From an uncultured Paracoccaceae bacterium (GTDB lineage: Bacteria; Pseudomonadota; Alphaproteobacteria; Rhodobacterales; Rhodobacteraceae): a DNA stretch of 64,000 bases. The notes beneath the pieces are model-generated. The model ran no database searches. It was not told where the DNA came from and saw nothing but the letters and a program-made list of their open reading frames with translations. Shown piece after piece: positions 35,356 to 44,138 of the stretch (position 1 is its first letter; each line of letters begins with the position of its first letter). The position numbers and the translations under genes were made by a program. The DNA lies in the NCBI GenBank assembly GCA_947492585.1, contig CANLND010000007.1:62001-126000 (forward strand), written 5' to 3'.

Positions 35356-35706
35356 TCACTGGCGCAGGGGGCAGGCCTGCTGCATCATCTCGGCCAGCAT
35401 CCCGCGCAGGCTCGTCATCTGGGTGATTTTCACATCCACCTCATCGATCTTTTGCTGAAACAGTGCTGCGGTGTCCTCGGCGCTCAGATCCCGCCCCGAG
35501 AGGGCCTCCACGACGCCCTGCATTTCCGCAAGGCTAAAGCCCAGCTGCTGACCCTGTCGGATCAAGCCCACCAGACGGGCCATGGCCGGATCAAAATCGC
35601 GATATCCGTTGCTCCGGCGCACGGATTGGATCAATCCACGCTTTTCATACAGACGCAGGGTGTCGCGACTGACACCGGTGCGTTCTGCCAAATCACCAAT
35701 CTTCAT
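35356..35706 (-). CDS. MerR family transcriptional regulator
   Basis: A 116-residue regulator. The winged helix-turn-helix is at the N terminus (KIGDLAERTGVSRDTLRLYEKRGLI, then RRSNGYRDF), followed by a dimerisation helix (FQQKIDEVDVKITQMTSLRGMLAEMM). A single Cys near the C terminus (QQACPLRQ) leaves metal sensing uncertain. ATG 35706 has GAGGG upstream; the longer frame to 35736 would run into the divergent promoter. The adjacent divergent promoter has the 19-base spacer that MerR activators work on, so this protein probably controls the membrane gene at 35778 and perhaps itself. Confidence 0.9.
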   Translation of the reverse strand: MKIGDLAERTGVSRDTLRLYEKRGLIQSVRRSNGYRDFDPAMARLVGLIRQGQQLGFSLAEMQGVVEALSGRDLSAEDTAALFQQKIDEVDVKITQMTSLRGMLAEMMQQACPLRQ

Positions 35707-35715
35707 TGTACCCTC

Positions 35716-35746
35716 TTGACCTTGGACCGTGCTCAACGGTTTATCA
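35716..35746 (+). promoter_or_regulatory. MerR-type promoter with 19-bp spacer
   Basis: TTGACC (35716-35721) and TTATCA (35741-35746) are 19 bases apart instead of the usual 17. The spacer holds an imperfect dyad centred on TTGGAC-CGT-GCTCAA. Overlong spacers with a central dyad are the hallmark of promoters untwisted by MerR-family activators. It drives the membrane gene starting at 35778. Confidence 0.6.
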
Positions 35747-35777
35747 CCTCTCCTGACCGAGTAGGAAAGGACAAAAC

Positions 35778-36197
35778 ATGCTCACCCCTTCAACATTTCA
35801 CAGGATCTACCGCATCTCTGCATGGTATGATCTGCTGGTCAGCTGGCCCTTTGCCCTGCCCCTGACCCTGGGCCTGATCTGGGGATCGGTAATCACGCCG
35901 CTGAACGCCAGCCTTGGCTTTGCTCCCGTGCCCGATCTGGATGTGCATGCGATGCTGTTTGGCAATTTTTTTGGCGCTGTGGTGGTGATCTGGGCCACCG
36001 CACGACTGTCTCTGGATGATGTGCGTCTGGCGGTCTTTGATGGTGTGGGACGACTGTTGTTTTCCTTTGCTATGATCACGGCCTTGGCCAACGGGATCAG
36101 CCCGATCATCTGGGGGTTTTTGGTCCCCGAGTTTGCATTTGCGGTCCTGCAGTTGATGGGACTGCAAACCCTGCGTGCCAGCCGCTCTGCGGCGTAA
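35778..36197 (+). CDS. Small four-helix membrane protein, likely MerR target
   Basis: A 139-residue membrane protein of unknown function with about four hydrophobic segments: ISAWYDLLVSWPFALPLTLGLIW, LDVHAMLFGNFFGAVVVIWAT, RLLFSFAMITALANGISPIIW and FLVPEFAFAVLQLMGL. No transport signature or Cys/His metal site was seen. An AGGA-like site lies before ATG 35778. It is divergent from the MerR regulator and has the expected promoter type, so expression is presumably inducible. A perfect 10-bp hairpin follows its stop. Confidence 0.75.
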   Translation: MLTPSTFHRIYRISAWYDLLVSWPFALPLTLGLIWGSVITPLNASLGFAPVPDLDVHAMLFGNFFGAVVVIWATARLSLDDVRLAVFDGVGRLLFSFAMITALANGISPIIWGFLVPEFAFAVLQLMGLQTLRASRSAA

Positions 36198-36217
36198 CTG
36201 CAAACCACATCAAATTA

Positions 36218-36243
36218 GGTGCAGCTGTCACGCCAGCTGCACC
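36218..36243 (+). terminator. Hairpin after the MerR-controlled membrane gene
   Basis: Perfect 10-bp stem GGTGCAGCTG/CAGCTGCACC with 6-base loop, 20 bases after the stop. No T-run on the plus strand, so the terminator call is tentative. Confidence 0.5.
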
Positions 36244-36412
36244 CCATGCGTAAGACCAGCGCGCATATTCTCCGCTCTGATTGTACCTAACACACACTGG
36301 GGTCTTGCTCTTATTTCAGAGTTCAGGCACCAATCGGCCCGAACACGCGCCGAGAGTATTGCGGCCGCCCCAGGATGGCCGATTTGCGGCAAAGACACGA
36401 AGGACCCACCAG

Positions 36413-37399
36413 ATGAGTGACGGATTTTTGGACATCAACGCAAAACCCACCGAAACCATTTCGGTTCGGGATGTGTTTGGCATCGACACCGACATGACCG
36501 TCAAAGGGTTTTCGGAGCGCACCGATCGCGTGCCTGCCACCGACCCCACCTATAAGTTTGATCCAGAAACCACGCTGGCAATTCTGGCAGGCTTTAGTCA
36601 CAATCGTCGCGTGATGATCCAAGGTTACCACGGCACGGGTAAATCGACCCACATCGAACAGGTTGCTGCACGCCTGAATTGGCCGTCGGTTCGTGTAAAC
36701 CTGGACAGCCACATTTCCCGGATCGACCTGATCGGTAAAGACGCGATCAAGCTGAAAGATGGCAAACAGGTCACCGAATTCCACGAAGGCATCCTGCCGT
36801 GGGCACTGCGCAACCCGGTTGCGATCGTGTTCGATGAATATGACGCAGGCCGCGCGGACGTGATGTTTGTGATCCAGCGTGTTCTGGAAACCGACGGCAA
36901 GCTGACCCTGCTGGACCAGAACGAAATCATCACGCCAAACGACAACTTCCGCCTGTTTGCCACCGCAAACACTGTTGGTTTGGGTGACACCACTGGCCTG
37001 TATCACGGCACGCAGCAGATCAACCAAGCCCAGATGGACCGGTGGTCGCTGGTGTCAACGCTGAACTATCTGAGCCACGACGCTGAAGCCGCGATTGTTC
37101 TGTCAAAAGCGCCCCACTACAACACTGCCGAAGGCCGCAAGATTGTCAGCCAGATGGTAACCGTTGCAGACCTGACCCGCACCGCCTTCATGAACGGTGA
37201 TCTGTCGACCGTTATGTCACCGCGCAGCGTGATCAACTGGGCACAAAACGCCGAGATCTTCCGCAATGTCGGCTACGCCTTCCGCCTGTCCTTCCTGAAC
37301 AAATGTGACGAGCTGGAGCGCCAGACCGTGGCCGAGTTCTACCAGCGCTGCTTTGACGAAGAGCTGCCCGAAAGCGCAGCCAGCGTGAGCTTGGGTTGA
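36413..37399 (+). CDS. cobS: Aerobic cobaltochelatase subunit CobS
   Basis: AAA+ ATPase subunit of the aerobic cobalt chelatase (CobNST), which inserts Co2+ into hydrogenobyrinic acid a,c-diamide in B12 synthesis. The 328-residue protein has Walker [14 protein letters not shown], Walker [11 protein letters not shown] and sensor region [15 protein letters not shown] 36413 starts the conserved [24 protein letters not shown]; the frame opens upstream at 36281 without similarity. cobT follows, with a small possible gene between them. cobN is not in the window. Confidence 0.96.
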   Translation: MSDGFLDINAKPTETISVRDVFGIDTDMTVKGFSERTDRVPATDPTYKFDPETTLAILAGFSHNRRVMIQGYHGTGKSTHIEQVAARLNWPSVRVNLDSHISRIDLIGKDAIKLKDGKQVTEFHEGILPWALRNPVAIVFDEYDAGRADVMFVIQRVLETDGKLTLLDQNEIITPNDNFRLFATANTVGLGDTTGLYHGTQQINQAQMDRWSLVSTLNYLSHDAEAAIVLSKAPHYNTAEGRKIVSQMVTVADLTRTAFMNGDLSTVMSPRSVINWAQNAEIFRNVGYAFRLSFLNKCDELERQTVAEFYQRCFDEELPESAASVSLG

Positions 37400-37587
37400 C
37401 AGCGGCTTTCGTCATGGCAACCATTTGGGTCGGACTTGACGCAATTTGGTTATTTGACAAAGTAGATTGGAAGAAGACTGCCCTGACTGACATGACGGGC
37501 AGTCAATACCGTCATTTGATGCGGCTACGTTGGGAATTCTCGATTGTGTTCTTGGCTGTATCGATTTGGAGTGCGTTAAATGGCTAA
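37396..37587 (+). CDS. Possible small membrane protein between cobS and cobT
   Basis: An open frame of 63 codons fills the gap between cobS and cobT. It begins at a TTG overlapping the cobS stop (alternatively ATG 37414) and overlaps the cobT start by 8 bases. The product has a hydrophobic start ([16 protein letters not shown]) and a hydrophobic end ([16 protein letters not shown]) around a charged middle, so it could be a two-helix membrane protein. No clear ribosome site; the cobT site lies inside it. It is more A+T-rich than its neighbours. It may be real or just a spacer. Confidence 0.4.
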   Translation: MTAAFVMATIWVGLDAIWLFDKVDWKKTALTDMTGSQYRHLMRLRWEFSIVFLAVSIWSALNG

Positions 37588-39460
37588 CAAGCCCAACGAC
37601 AACCCCGCCGATCCGTTCAAGAAGGCCTTGGCCGAAGCGACCAAGGTCATGGCCAACGATTCCGAACTGTCGGTCAATTACACTGTCGACCCCTCGGGTC
37701 TATCAGGTGATACTATGCGGCTGCCGCAGGTGTCACGCCGATTGACCCGCGACGAGGTTCTGCTGGCACGGGGCACGGCCGATGCGCTGGCGCTGAAGCA
37801 CAAGTTCCACAATGCCGAAACCCACGCGAAATACGCGCCTCCCGGCGATATGGCACGTGATCTTTATGAGGCGATGGAAACCGCCCGCTGTGAGGCCATG
37901 GGCGCGCGGCATATGCCCGGCACCGCCTCCAACATCGACGTCAAAATCAACCACGAAGCCCTGCGCAAGGGCTATAACCAGATCACCACCGCATCCGAGG
38001 CCCCGCTGGCAGTGTCGGCGGGTTATCTGATCCGTCATTTGGCCACAGGACGCCCGATGCCCGAGGCCGCAGCCAACGTGATGGAACTGTGGCGTGGGTT
38101 CATTGAAAGCCAAGCGGGTGAAACGCTAGAAAACCTGGATGAAACCATTGCCGATCAGGCAATGTTCGCCAAATTTGCCCGCCAGATGATCACCGATCTG
38201 GGCTATGGTGATCAGCTGGGTGATGATCCAGACGCGCTGGACGAAGAAGACGAGTCCGACAACGAAGAAGGCGCGGAAGAAGAGCAAGAACCCGATAGCA
38301 GCGGTCAGGACGAAAACGAAGAAGACGACGCCGATGCCTCGCCGGAACAGGCGCAGGAACAGCAGCAAGACGACAGTCAGGCGCAGGTGTCCGCCGAGGA
38401 AATGTCCGAAGAAGAGTTCTCGGAAGATCAGGAGATGCCGGATGGAGAGGCGCCAATGGAGCCGCCTGCCGCGCCGCCTGTTTCGGACGCGGATCCCGAC
38501 TACAAGGTGTTTCTGGACACCCACGACGAAGAGATCGCCGCCGAAGATCTGGCCGAGCCTGCCGAACTGGAGCGGTTGCGCAACTATCTGGACCAGCAGC
38601 TGGAGCCGCTAAAAGGCGCGGTGTCGCGACTGGCCAATAAATTGCAGCGCCGTTTGCAGGCCCAGCAGAACCGCAGCTGGGAGTTCGACCTCGAAGAGGG
38701 TATTCTGGATGCGGGCCGTTTGGCACGGGTTGTCGCCAACCCCACCACGCCCTTGTCGTTTAAGATCGAAAAAGACACGGAATTTCGCGACACTGTGGTG
38801 ACGCTGCTCATCGACAATTCCGGCTCTATGCGCGGGCGTCCGATTTCTATCGCCGCGATCTGCGCCGATGTTCTCGCCCGCACGCTGGAGCGTTGCAACG
38901 TCAAGGTCGAGATCCTCGGCTTTACCACCCGCGCGTGGAAAGGTGGCATGGCCCGTGAAGCCTGGCTTGGCGAAGGTCGTCCGCAACAGCCCGGTCGTTT
39001 GAACGATCTGCGCCATATCATCTATAAATCCGCGGATGCGCCAATGCGTCGCACCCGAACCAATCTGGGTTTGATGATGAAAGAAGGCCTGCTGAAGGAA
39101 AACATCGACGGCGAGGCGCTGGAATGGGCGCACCGTCGTATGACCGCGCGGCAAGAAGCGCGTAAAATCCTGATGGTGATTTCGGATGGCGCGCCCGTGG
39201 ATGACAGCACATTGTCCGTAAACCCGGCCAATTATCTGGAAAAACACCTGCGCGATGTGATTGCCATGGTCGAAAAACGCCGTCAGGTGGAATTGCTGGC
39301 CATTGGCATCGGCCACGATGTGACCCGCTATTATGATCGCGCTGTGACCATCACAGATGTTGATCAATTGGCCGGTGCTATAACAGAACAGCTGGCTGCT
39401 CTGTTTGACAGTGATCCCCGCGCCCGTGCACGGGTGATGGGAATACGAAATGCTGTCTAA
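37580..39460 (+). CDS. cobT: Aerobic cobaltochelatase subunit CobT
   Basis: A 626-residue subunit that forms the ring complex with CobS. Domain order: N-terminal helical part, a very acidic low-complexity segment at about 215-310 (runs of Glu, Asp and Gln), and a C-terminal von Willebrand A domain with the MIDAS metal site ([16 protein letters not shown], later [11 protein letters not shown]). The start at ATG 37580 has GGAG about 8 bases upstream. A terminator lies 60 bases downstream of the stop. It forms an operon with cobS. Confidence 0.96.
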   Translation: MANKPNDNPADPFKKALAEATKVMANDSELSVNYTVDPSGLSGDTMRLPQVSRRLTRDEVLLARGTADALALKHKFHNAETHAKYAPPGDMARDLYEAMETARCEAMGARHMPGTASNIDVKINHEALRKGYNQITTASEAPLAVSAGYLIRHLATGRPMPEAAANVMELWRGFIESQAGETLENLDETIADQAMFAKFARQMITDLGYGDQLGDDPDALDEEDESDNEEGAEEEQEPDSSGQDENEEDDADASPEQAQEQQQDDSQAQVSAEEMSEEEFSEDQEMPDGEAPMEPPAAPPVSDADPDYKVFLDTHDEEIAAEDLAEPAELERLRNYLDQQLEPLKGAVSRLANKLQRRLQAQQNRSWEFDLEEGILDAGRLARVVANPTTPLSFKIEKDTEFRDTVVTLLIDNSGSMRGRPISIAAICADVLARTLERCNVKVEILGFTTRAWKGGMAREAWLGEGRPQQPGRLNDLRHIIYKSADAPMRRTRTNLGLMMKEGLLKENIDGEALEWAHRRMTARQEARKILMVISDGAPVDDSTLSVNPANYLEKHLRDVIAMVEKRRQVELLAIGIGHDVTRYYDRAVTITDVDQLAGAITEQLAALFDSDPRARARVMGIRNAV

Positions 39461-39522
39461 GTAACTGGTTTCATTCTTGCGCGGCTCTTGCGCCAGACGA
39501 AACAATTTGTGACACTCAAGTC

Positions 39523-39554
39523 AGGGCCCCGATTTTTTCGGCGCCCTTTCTTTT
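39523..39554 (+). terminator. Rho-independent terminator after cobT
   Basis: Stem AGGGC/GCCCT plus CCGA/TCGG with one mismatch and a T-rich loop, followed by TTCTTTTT. Confidence 0.75.
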
Positions 39555-39609
39555 TGGGGCCTGTCCGGTGCTGGATATGCCCGTCTCTATCATCACCAAT
39601 GGACCCGCC

Positions 39610-41394
39610 ATGTACCAAAGCTTTGATGTCACCGCCCGCCCCGAACAAGGCCCCAGCCGCCTTGCTGATTTGCGCGCTGAGCTGCTGCGTGACGGCGTGG
39701 ATGGGTTTTTGGTACCGCGCGCGGATGCCCATCAGGGCGAATATGTTGCGCCGCGTGATGAACGATTGAGCTGGCTGACGGGTTTCACCGGCTCTGCCGG
39801 GTTTTGCGTCGCTCTGCGCCAAAGCGCGGGTGTGTTCATCGATGGACGCTATAGCACACAGGTGAAACAACAGGTCGCGATGGACTTCACGCCGGTGCCC
39901 TGGCCCGAAGTGTCCCTGACAGACTGGTTAAAGGAGCAGCTGCCCGAGGGGGGCGTGGTGGCCTATGATCCGTGGCTGCACGCGGCCGGACAGATCAAGC
40001 AGGCTGAAGCGCAGCTGCGCGGCAGTGGCATTACGTTGCAGCGTTCGGACAATCTGGTGGATCGCATCTGGGTTGACCAACCTGCGGCGCCTGCGCAGCC
40101 GGTGGTCGAACATCCGCCTGAATATGCGGGCGAATCGGCAGCAGACAAAGCCGCACGGCTGGCACAGGACTTACGTGCGGCGGGGCAATCTGCGGCGGTG
40201 ATCACCCTGCCCGACAGCATCATGTGGCTGTTGAACCTGCGCGGATCAGATGTGGCGCACAACCCGGTTGCGTTGGGCTTTGCCCTGTTGCACGACGACG
40301 CACGGGTGGACCTATTTATGCACGCCAGCAAACTCGCCGATGTAACCCTGCCTGAATTTGTGACGCGGCAAGATCCAACAGCATTTCTGACACAGATCGG
40401 CGCGCTGCGAGGTGATGTTTTGGTGGATATGGCCACCGTACCGCAGGTTGCTGCGGATCAGCTCGGCGACCAAATGGTGCCGGGCCAAGACCCCTGCGCC
40501 CTCCCCAAGGCCCGCAAGAACGCCGCCGAAATCAACGGCAGCGCCGCAGCCCACCTGCGCGACGGCGCAGCGGTGGTAGAAACTCTGGCTTGGCTGGATG
40601 CGCAGGCCCCCGGCACCGTGACCGAAATCGAAGTGGTGCAACACCTCGAAGCCAGCCGCCGCAAAGACCCGACCCTGCGTGAGATCAGTTTTGATACGAT
40701 TTCAGGCACGGGCCCCAACGGGGCGGTGATCCATTACCGCGTCTCCACCGAAAGCAATGCCACGCTGGAAGACGGTCATTTGCTGGTTCTGGACAGCGGC
40801 GGCCAGTATCTGGATGGCACCACCGACATCACCCGCACATTGGCGATTGGCACCCCCGGCACAGCCGAACGTCACGCCTATACACGGGTGCTGCAAGGCA
40901 TGATCGCAGTGTCCCGTCTGCGCTGGCCCGAAGGGCTGGCCGGGCGCGATCTGGAAGCGGTGGGCCGGGTGCCTCTGTGGCAGGCAGGACAGGATTTCAA
41001 CCATGGGCTGGGCCACGGTGTTGGCGCCTTTCTCAGCGTGCACGAAGGCCCGCAACGCTTAAGCCGCGCCAGCGACGTGCCCTTAGAGGCCGGTATGATC
41101 CTGTCAAACGAACCCGGCTACTACCGCGAAGGATCATTTGGCATTCGCATTGAAAATCTGCTAGTGGTGCAACCCGCCCCCGTGCTGCCAAGCGCGGATG
41201 TAGAGCGGGACATGCTGACGTGGCAAACCCTGACCTATGCGCCGCTCGATCCAAAGCTGATCGAGGTTGATCTGTTGAGCCCTGACGAACGGGACTGGCT
41301 AAACACCTATCACCGGGACGTACTGGCCCATCTGGGGCCGCGCCTGTCTGCATCTGCAAAAATCTGGTTGGAACGCGTCACGCGGCCACTTTGA
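39610..41394 (+). CDS. M24 family aminopeptidase P (Xaa-Pro aminopeptidase type)
   Basis: A 594-residue protein of the long aminopeptidase P class, with two creatinase-like N-terminal domains and a C-terminal pita-bread peptidase domain. Metal-site motifs are LLVLDSGGQYLDGTTDITRT (the two Asp ligands), GLGHGVGAFLSVHEGP (His) and SNEPGYYREGSFGIRIENL (the Glu ligands). It removes N-terminal residues before proline. I start at ATG 39610 (YQSFDVTARPEQGPSRL); an in-frame start at 39568 is possible. It stands alone between the cobT terminator and the DUF427 gene. Confidence 0.93.
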   Translation: MYQSFDVTARPEQGPSRLADLRAELLRDGVDGFLVPRADAHQGEYVAPRDERLSWLTGFTGSAGFCVALRQSAGVFIDGRYSTQVKQQVAMDFTPVPWPEVSLTDWLKEQLPEGGVVAYDPWLHAAGQIKQAEAQLRGSGITLQRSDNLVDRIWVDQPAAPAQPVVEHPPEYAGESAADKAARLAQDLRAAGQSAAVITLPDSIMWLLNLRGSDVAHNPVALGFALLHDDARVDLFMHASKLADVTLPEFVTRQDPTAFLTQIGALRGDVLVDMATVPQVAADQLGDQMVPGQDPCALPKARKNAAEINGSAAAHLRDGAAVVETLAWLDAQAPGTVTEIEVVQHLEASRRKDPTLREISFDTISGTGPNGAVIHYRVSTESNATLEDGHLLVLDSGGQYLDGTTDITRTLAIGTPGTAERHAYTRVLQGMIAVSRLRWPEGLAGRDLEAVGRVPLWQAGQDFNHGLGHGVGAFLSVHEGPQRLSRASDVPLEAGMILSNEPGYYREGSFGIRIENLLVVQPAPVLPSADVERDMLTWQTLTYAPLDPKLIEVDLLSPDERDWLNTYHRDVLAHLGPRLSASAKIWLERVTRPL

Positions 41395-41455
41395 AATCAT
41401 ACTGTTACACTGACGGGGCACTACCCTGTCACATCGAACGACTGAGGGAGAGAAA

Positions 41456-41797
41456 ATGAGCACTATTAACATCCGACACATCTCTGGCACCTGGGTGGTC
41501 CGCTCGGGCGGCGCAGTCCTGGGAGAGAGCACTCGTGTGATCGAAGTCACCGAGGGCGACAAGGCACCGCTTCAATTTTTCCCACGTGACGACATTGCCA
41601 TGGCGATGCTCGACAAAAGTGACAAGACGGTCGTGTCAGAGAGCATGGGAACGGCCACCTATTTTGACATCGTGAACATGTCCTCGGTGAACAAGAACGC
41701 AGCCTGGTCTTTGGAAACACCTAGCGACGCCTATGCCGACGTTAAGGACTATCTGGCCTTTGACGCGATCGACAGCCTGAAAGTTGAAGAGATCTGA
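41456..41797 (+). CDS. DUF427 domain protein
   Basis: A 113-residue single-domain DUF427 protein. The family pattern is visible: WVVRSGGAVLGESTRVIEV, then LQFFPRDDIAMAMLDKSDK, GTATYFDIVN, AAWSLETP and DYLAFDAIDSLKVEE. Function is unknown; the fold is a small beta-rich domain with a conserved pocket. A good ribosome site (GGGAGAGAAA) lies before ATG 41456. A very strong terminator follows. Confidence 0.88.
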   Translation: MSTINIRHISGTWVVRSGGAVLGESTRVIEVTEGDKAPLQFFPRDDIAMAMLDKSDKTVVSESMGTATYFDIVNMSSVNKNAAWSLETPSDAYADVKDYLAFDAIDSLKVEEI

Positions 41798-41822
41798 TAG
41801 AATTCTTTATCTTTAAAATTGA

Positions 41823-41861
41823 AAAACGGGTTGGTTTCATCAATTGAAACCAACCCGTTTT
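41823..41861 (+). terminator. Strong terminator after DUF427 gene
   Basis: Perfect 17-bp stem (41823-41839 with 41845-41861), 5-base loop, A-rich on one side and ending TTTTAATT on the other. It can work on both strands. Confidence 0.9.
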
Positions 41862-42353
41862 AATTGGGGCGTAGATTGAAATGAAATCGGAGAACATCAA
41901 CAGTTTCAGTCAATCGAATCTAGCAGATCACACCGTCAAATCCATCTCCGCACCGCACAGCGGCCAACGGTAATTCACTGATTTATAAAACGTTTCTTGC
42001 CAAAGTTCGGCGAACTGTCTGGATGCGGTTTTGGGGTGCGACATCTTTGAATTCCATCGCACATTCAATTGCGAAATCAATCAAGCAATCAACTGGAGAC
42101 CGGTTCGTTTCCGACTCTATTGTGTTTTCACTTAATGTCGTCTTCGACGTTTTGACATCTGGTAAGCACATTTCGCAAGGTTCCGCAAAATCGTGAATTG
42201 GCTGATCGTTCTGTGTTCACTTTTGAGTGTTAATACAATCAAATCAAATGAAAGAATAATTTAACCATTTCTCGATGCAGAAATGACACAACTCCGCCAC
42301 ATTCTAGCACATTGCGGATATCAGCCGACGCCGGAGCGTCGTTCCGGCAGAAA
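41862..42353. other. A+T-rich intergenic stretch
   Basis: About 490 bases without a convincing gene, clearly richer in A+T than both flanks. A 62-codon minus-strand frame at 41983-42171 (TSKTTLSENTIESETNRSPVD...) has no ribosome site and no recognised family. A small hairpin (42330-42335 with 42343-42348) lies just past the CLC gene stop and could end that transcript. The rest shows nothing I can name; a small RNA cannot be excluded. Confidence 0.4.
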
Positions 42354-44039
42354 TCAGCTGTGTTCCTCTTCGGCGGCGGCAATCAGCGCCCGATTATACG
42401 CTTTAAGCGCATCAATGTGGAACAGAGTGCCCAACTGCTCTCCGACGTCGTCACCGCTGCCACTGAGTACGGGAATATACGGCAAGTCGGTGCGTTCAAA
42501 GATAGGCATGGCCACTTCAAGAGACGCCGCAGCCCGCACCCAGTTGCCTTGCGAGATCAAGGGCGCACACTCGGCCGCACTGGGATTACGTGCGTCGCCC
42601 AGTGGCCGCATGACACCGCCACAACGCAGCAAAGACAGCACATAGGCCTGCGGCCCTGCGGCGCAGTGGATGTCGCGCTTCTCCAACTGGGTCAAAAAGA
42701 ACGAACGATCCACCATCTGCGAGGCCAGCGCTGTCGACATAGAAACCGCCACCATCACCGCCAGACCAATTTGCCAATCCCCCGTCAGTTCAAACACAAT
42801 CAATGTGGTTGAAATCGGTGCGCCCAGAACCGCAGCCGAAACCGCGCCCATGCCCGCAAACGCATACAGCGCATGGGTGCCCGACACATCCGGCAACACA
42901 TTGGTTGCAATCACTCCAAAGGCCAACCCAGTCAGCGCACCAATCATCAAAGCCGGGGAAAACACGCCGCCTCCCATGCGCCCGCCCATGGTGATGGCAA
43001 CGGCGGCTGTTTTGACAATAGCAAACAGCACACATTGATACAGCGTCAGCGATCCCGCCAAAGCCAGAACGGTCGTTTCATAGCCAACGCCAATAATATG
43101 CGGAAACCAGATAGCGACGACGCCAAGGATCAACCCCGCCAGAGCCGGACGCAGCCAGCGGGGCATCCCTATGGCGGTTTGCACATTGGTCATCATCTTG
43201 TCGGTAAAAAACAACGAACGCATCAAGATGACTGCAACCAGTCCACACACACAGCCCAGCATCAAAAACGCTGGAAGTTCGACATAAAATTGCAGCGCAC
43301 CGGGGGTCACCAGTTCGAACTCGGTCACATCCCCATATTCCAATCGGTTGATCACTGTCCCCGCCACCGAGGCAATCACAATGGGCGCAAAGGCATGCAC
43401 CGCAAAATGGCGCAGGATAACTTCGAGCGCAAACAAAGCCCCCGCGATCGGGGCGTTAAAACTGGCAGATACCGCCGCGGCCACAGCGCACCCCAAAAGA
43501 TCACGCCCCGTTATGCCATCAGCGCGGATACGGTCGCTGACCCAAGTTGAGAAAACCCCGGCCAGATGCACCACAGGGCCTTCGCGTCCGGTAGAGCCGC
43601 CCGTGCTGAGCGTGATCAGCGACGCCAAAGCAGAGCCAAGCCCTGCCCGCGTTTCAACCCGCCCCTCGCGCAGCGCCGCCCCTTCGATCACATCCGCAAC
43701 GGAGCGCACGCGACCATCTGGCGTAAATCGGTGCAATATCACCCCAGCTGCCAAGCCCCCCAACGCAGGGATCGCCAACAGAATGTACCACGGCAAGCCC
43801 GCCGCGAAGGAATGGATATAGTCGACGTCTGGCGCGCCATACGCCCAGGCCTGAAGCGCAGAGATGGCCTTGCGGAAGAACAGCGCGGCAAAGCCCGCAA
43901 CAATGCCAATCAACAAGGCGATCAGCCAAAACTGGAATTGGCTAGGACCACGCCTGCGGAGAATTTTTATCGCATCGTTCAAACGGCTTACGCCGACAGA
44001 GAGCTGTGATGCAACGGCAGAGGAAATCCTGTGTGTCAT
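42354..44039 (-). CDS. CLC family chloride channel or H+/Cl- antiporter
   Basis: A 561-residue CLC protein. Filter motifs are present: STGGSTGREGPVVHLAG (G-R-E-G-P with the gating Glu), GGRMGGGVFSPALMIGALTG (G-x-F-x-P) and the earlier repeat region. Around fifteen hydrophobic segments fill residues 35-450. A cytoplasmic C-terminal part (about 460-561) contains RDIHCAAGPQAYVLSLLR and a CBS-like stretch (VAMPIFERTDLPYIPVLSG). It moves chloride for pH or osmotic balance. The gene stands alone, downstream of recN on the same strand with a 99-base gap. Confidence 0.93.
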   Translation of the reverse strand: MTHRISSAVASQLSVGVSRLNDAIKILRRRGPSQFQFWLIALLIGIVAGFAALFFRKAISALQAWAYGAPDVDYIHSFAAGLPWYILLAIPALGGLAAGVILHRFTPDGRVRSVADVIEGAALREGRVETRAGLGSALASLITLSTGGSTGREGPVVHLAGVFSTWVSDRIRADGITGRDLLGCAVAAAVSASFNAPIAGALFALEVILRHFAVHAFAPIVIASVAGTVINRLEYGDVTEFELVTPGALQFYVELPAFLMLGCVCGLVAVILMRSLFFTDKMMTNVQTAIGMPRWLRPALAGLILGVVAIWFPHIIGVGYETTVLALAGSLTLYQCVLFAIVKTAAVAITMGGRMGGGVFSPALMIGALTGLAFGVIATNVLPDVSGTHALYAFAGMGAVSAAVLGAPISTTLIVFELTGDWQIGLAVMVAVSMSTALASQMVDRSFFLTQLEKRDIHCAAGPQAYVLSLLRCGGVMRPLGDARNPSAAECAPLISQGNWVRAAASLEVAMPIFERTDLPYIPVLSGSGDDVGEQLGTLFHIDALKAYNRALIAAAEEEHS

Positions 44040-44138
44040 ACGGTCTTGGTACTTTGTTCTTTTGTTTGATCAAATCAGAACACGCCTAAGGCAAAGTAAA
44101 TTTACCGCGAAACACCCCTAAAAAGATGCATTTCAAGC

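Noticed and set aside
41983-42171. 62-codon minus-strand frame in the A+T-rich spacer
   Set aside because: No ribosome site, no family resemblance, and the region is A+T-rich; mentioned only in the spacer description.
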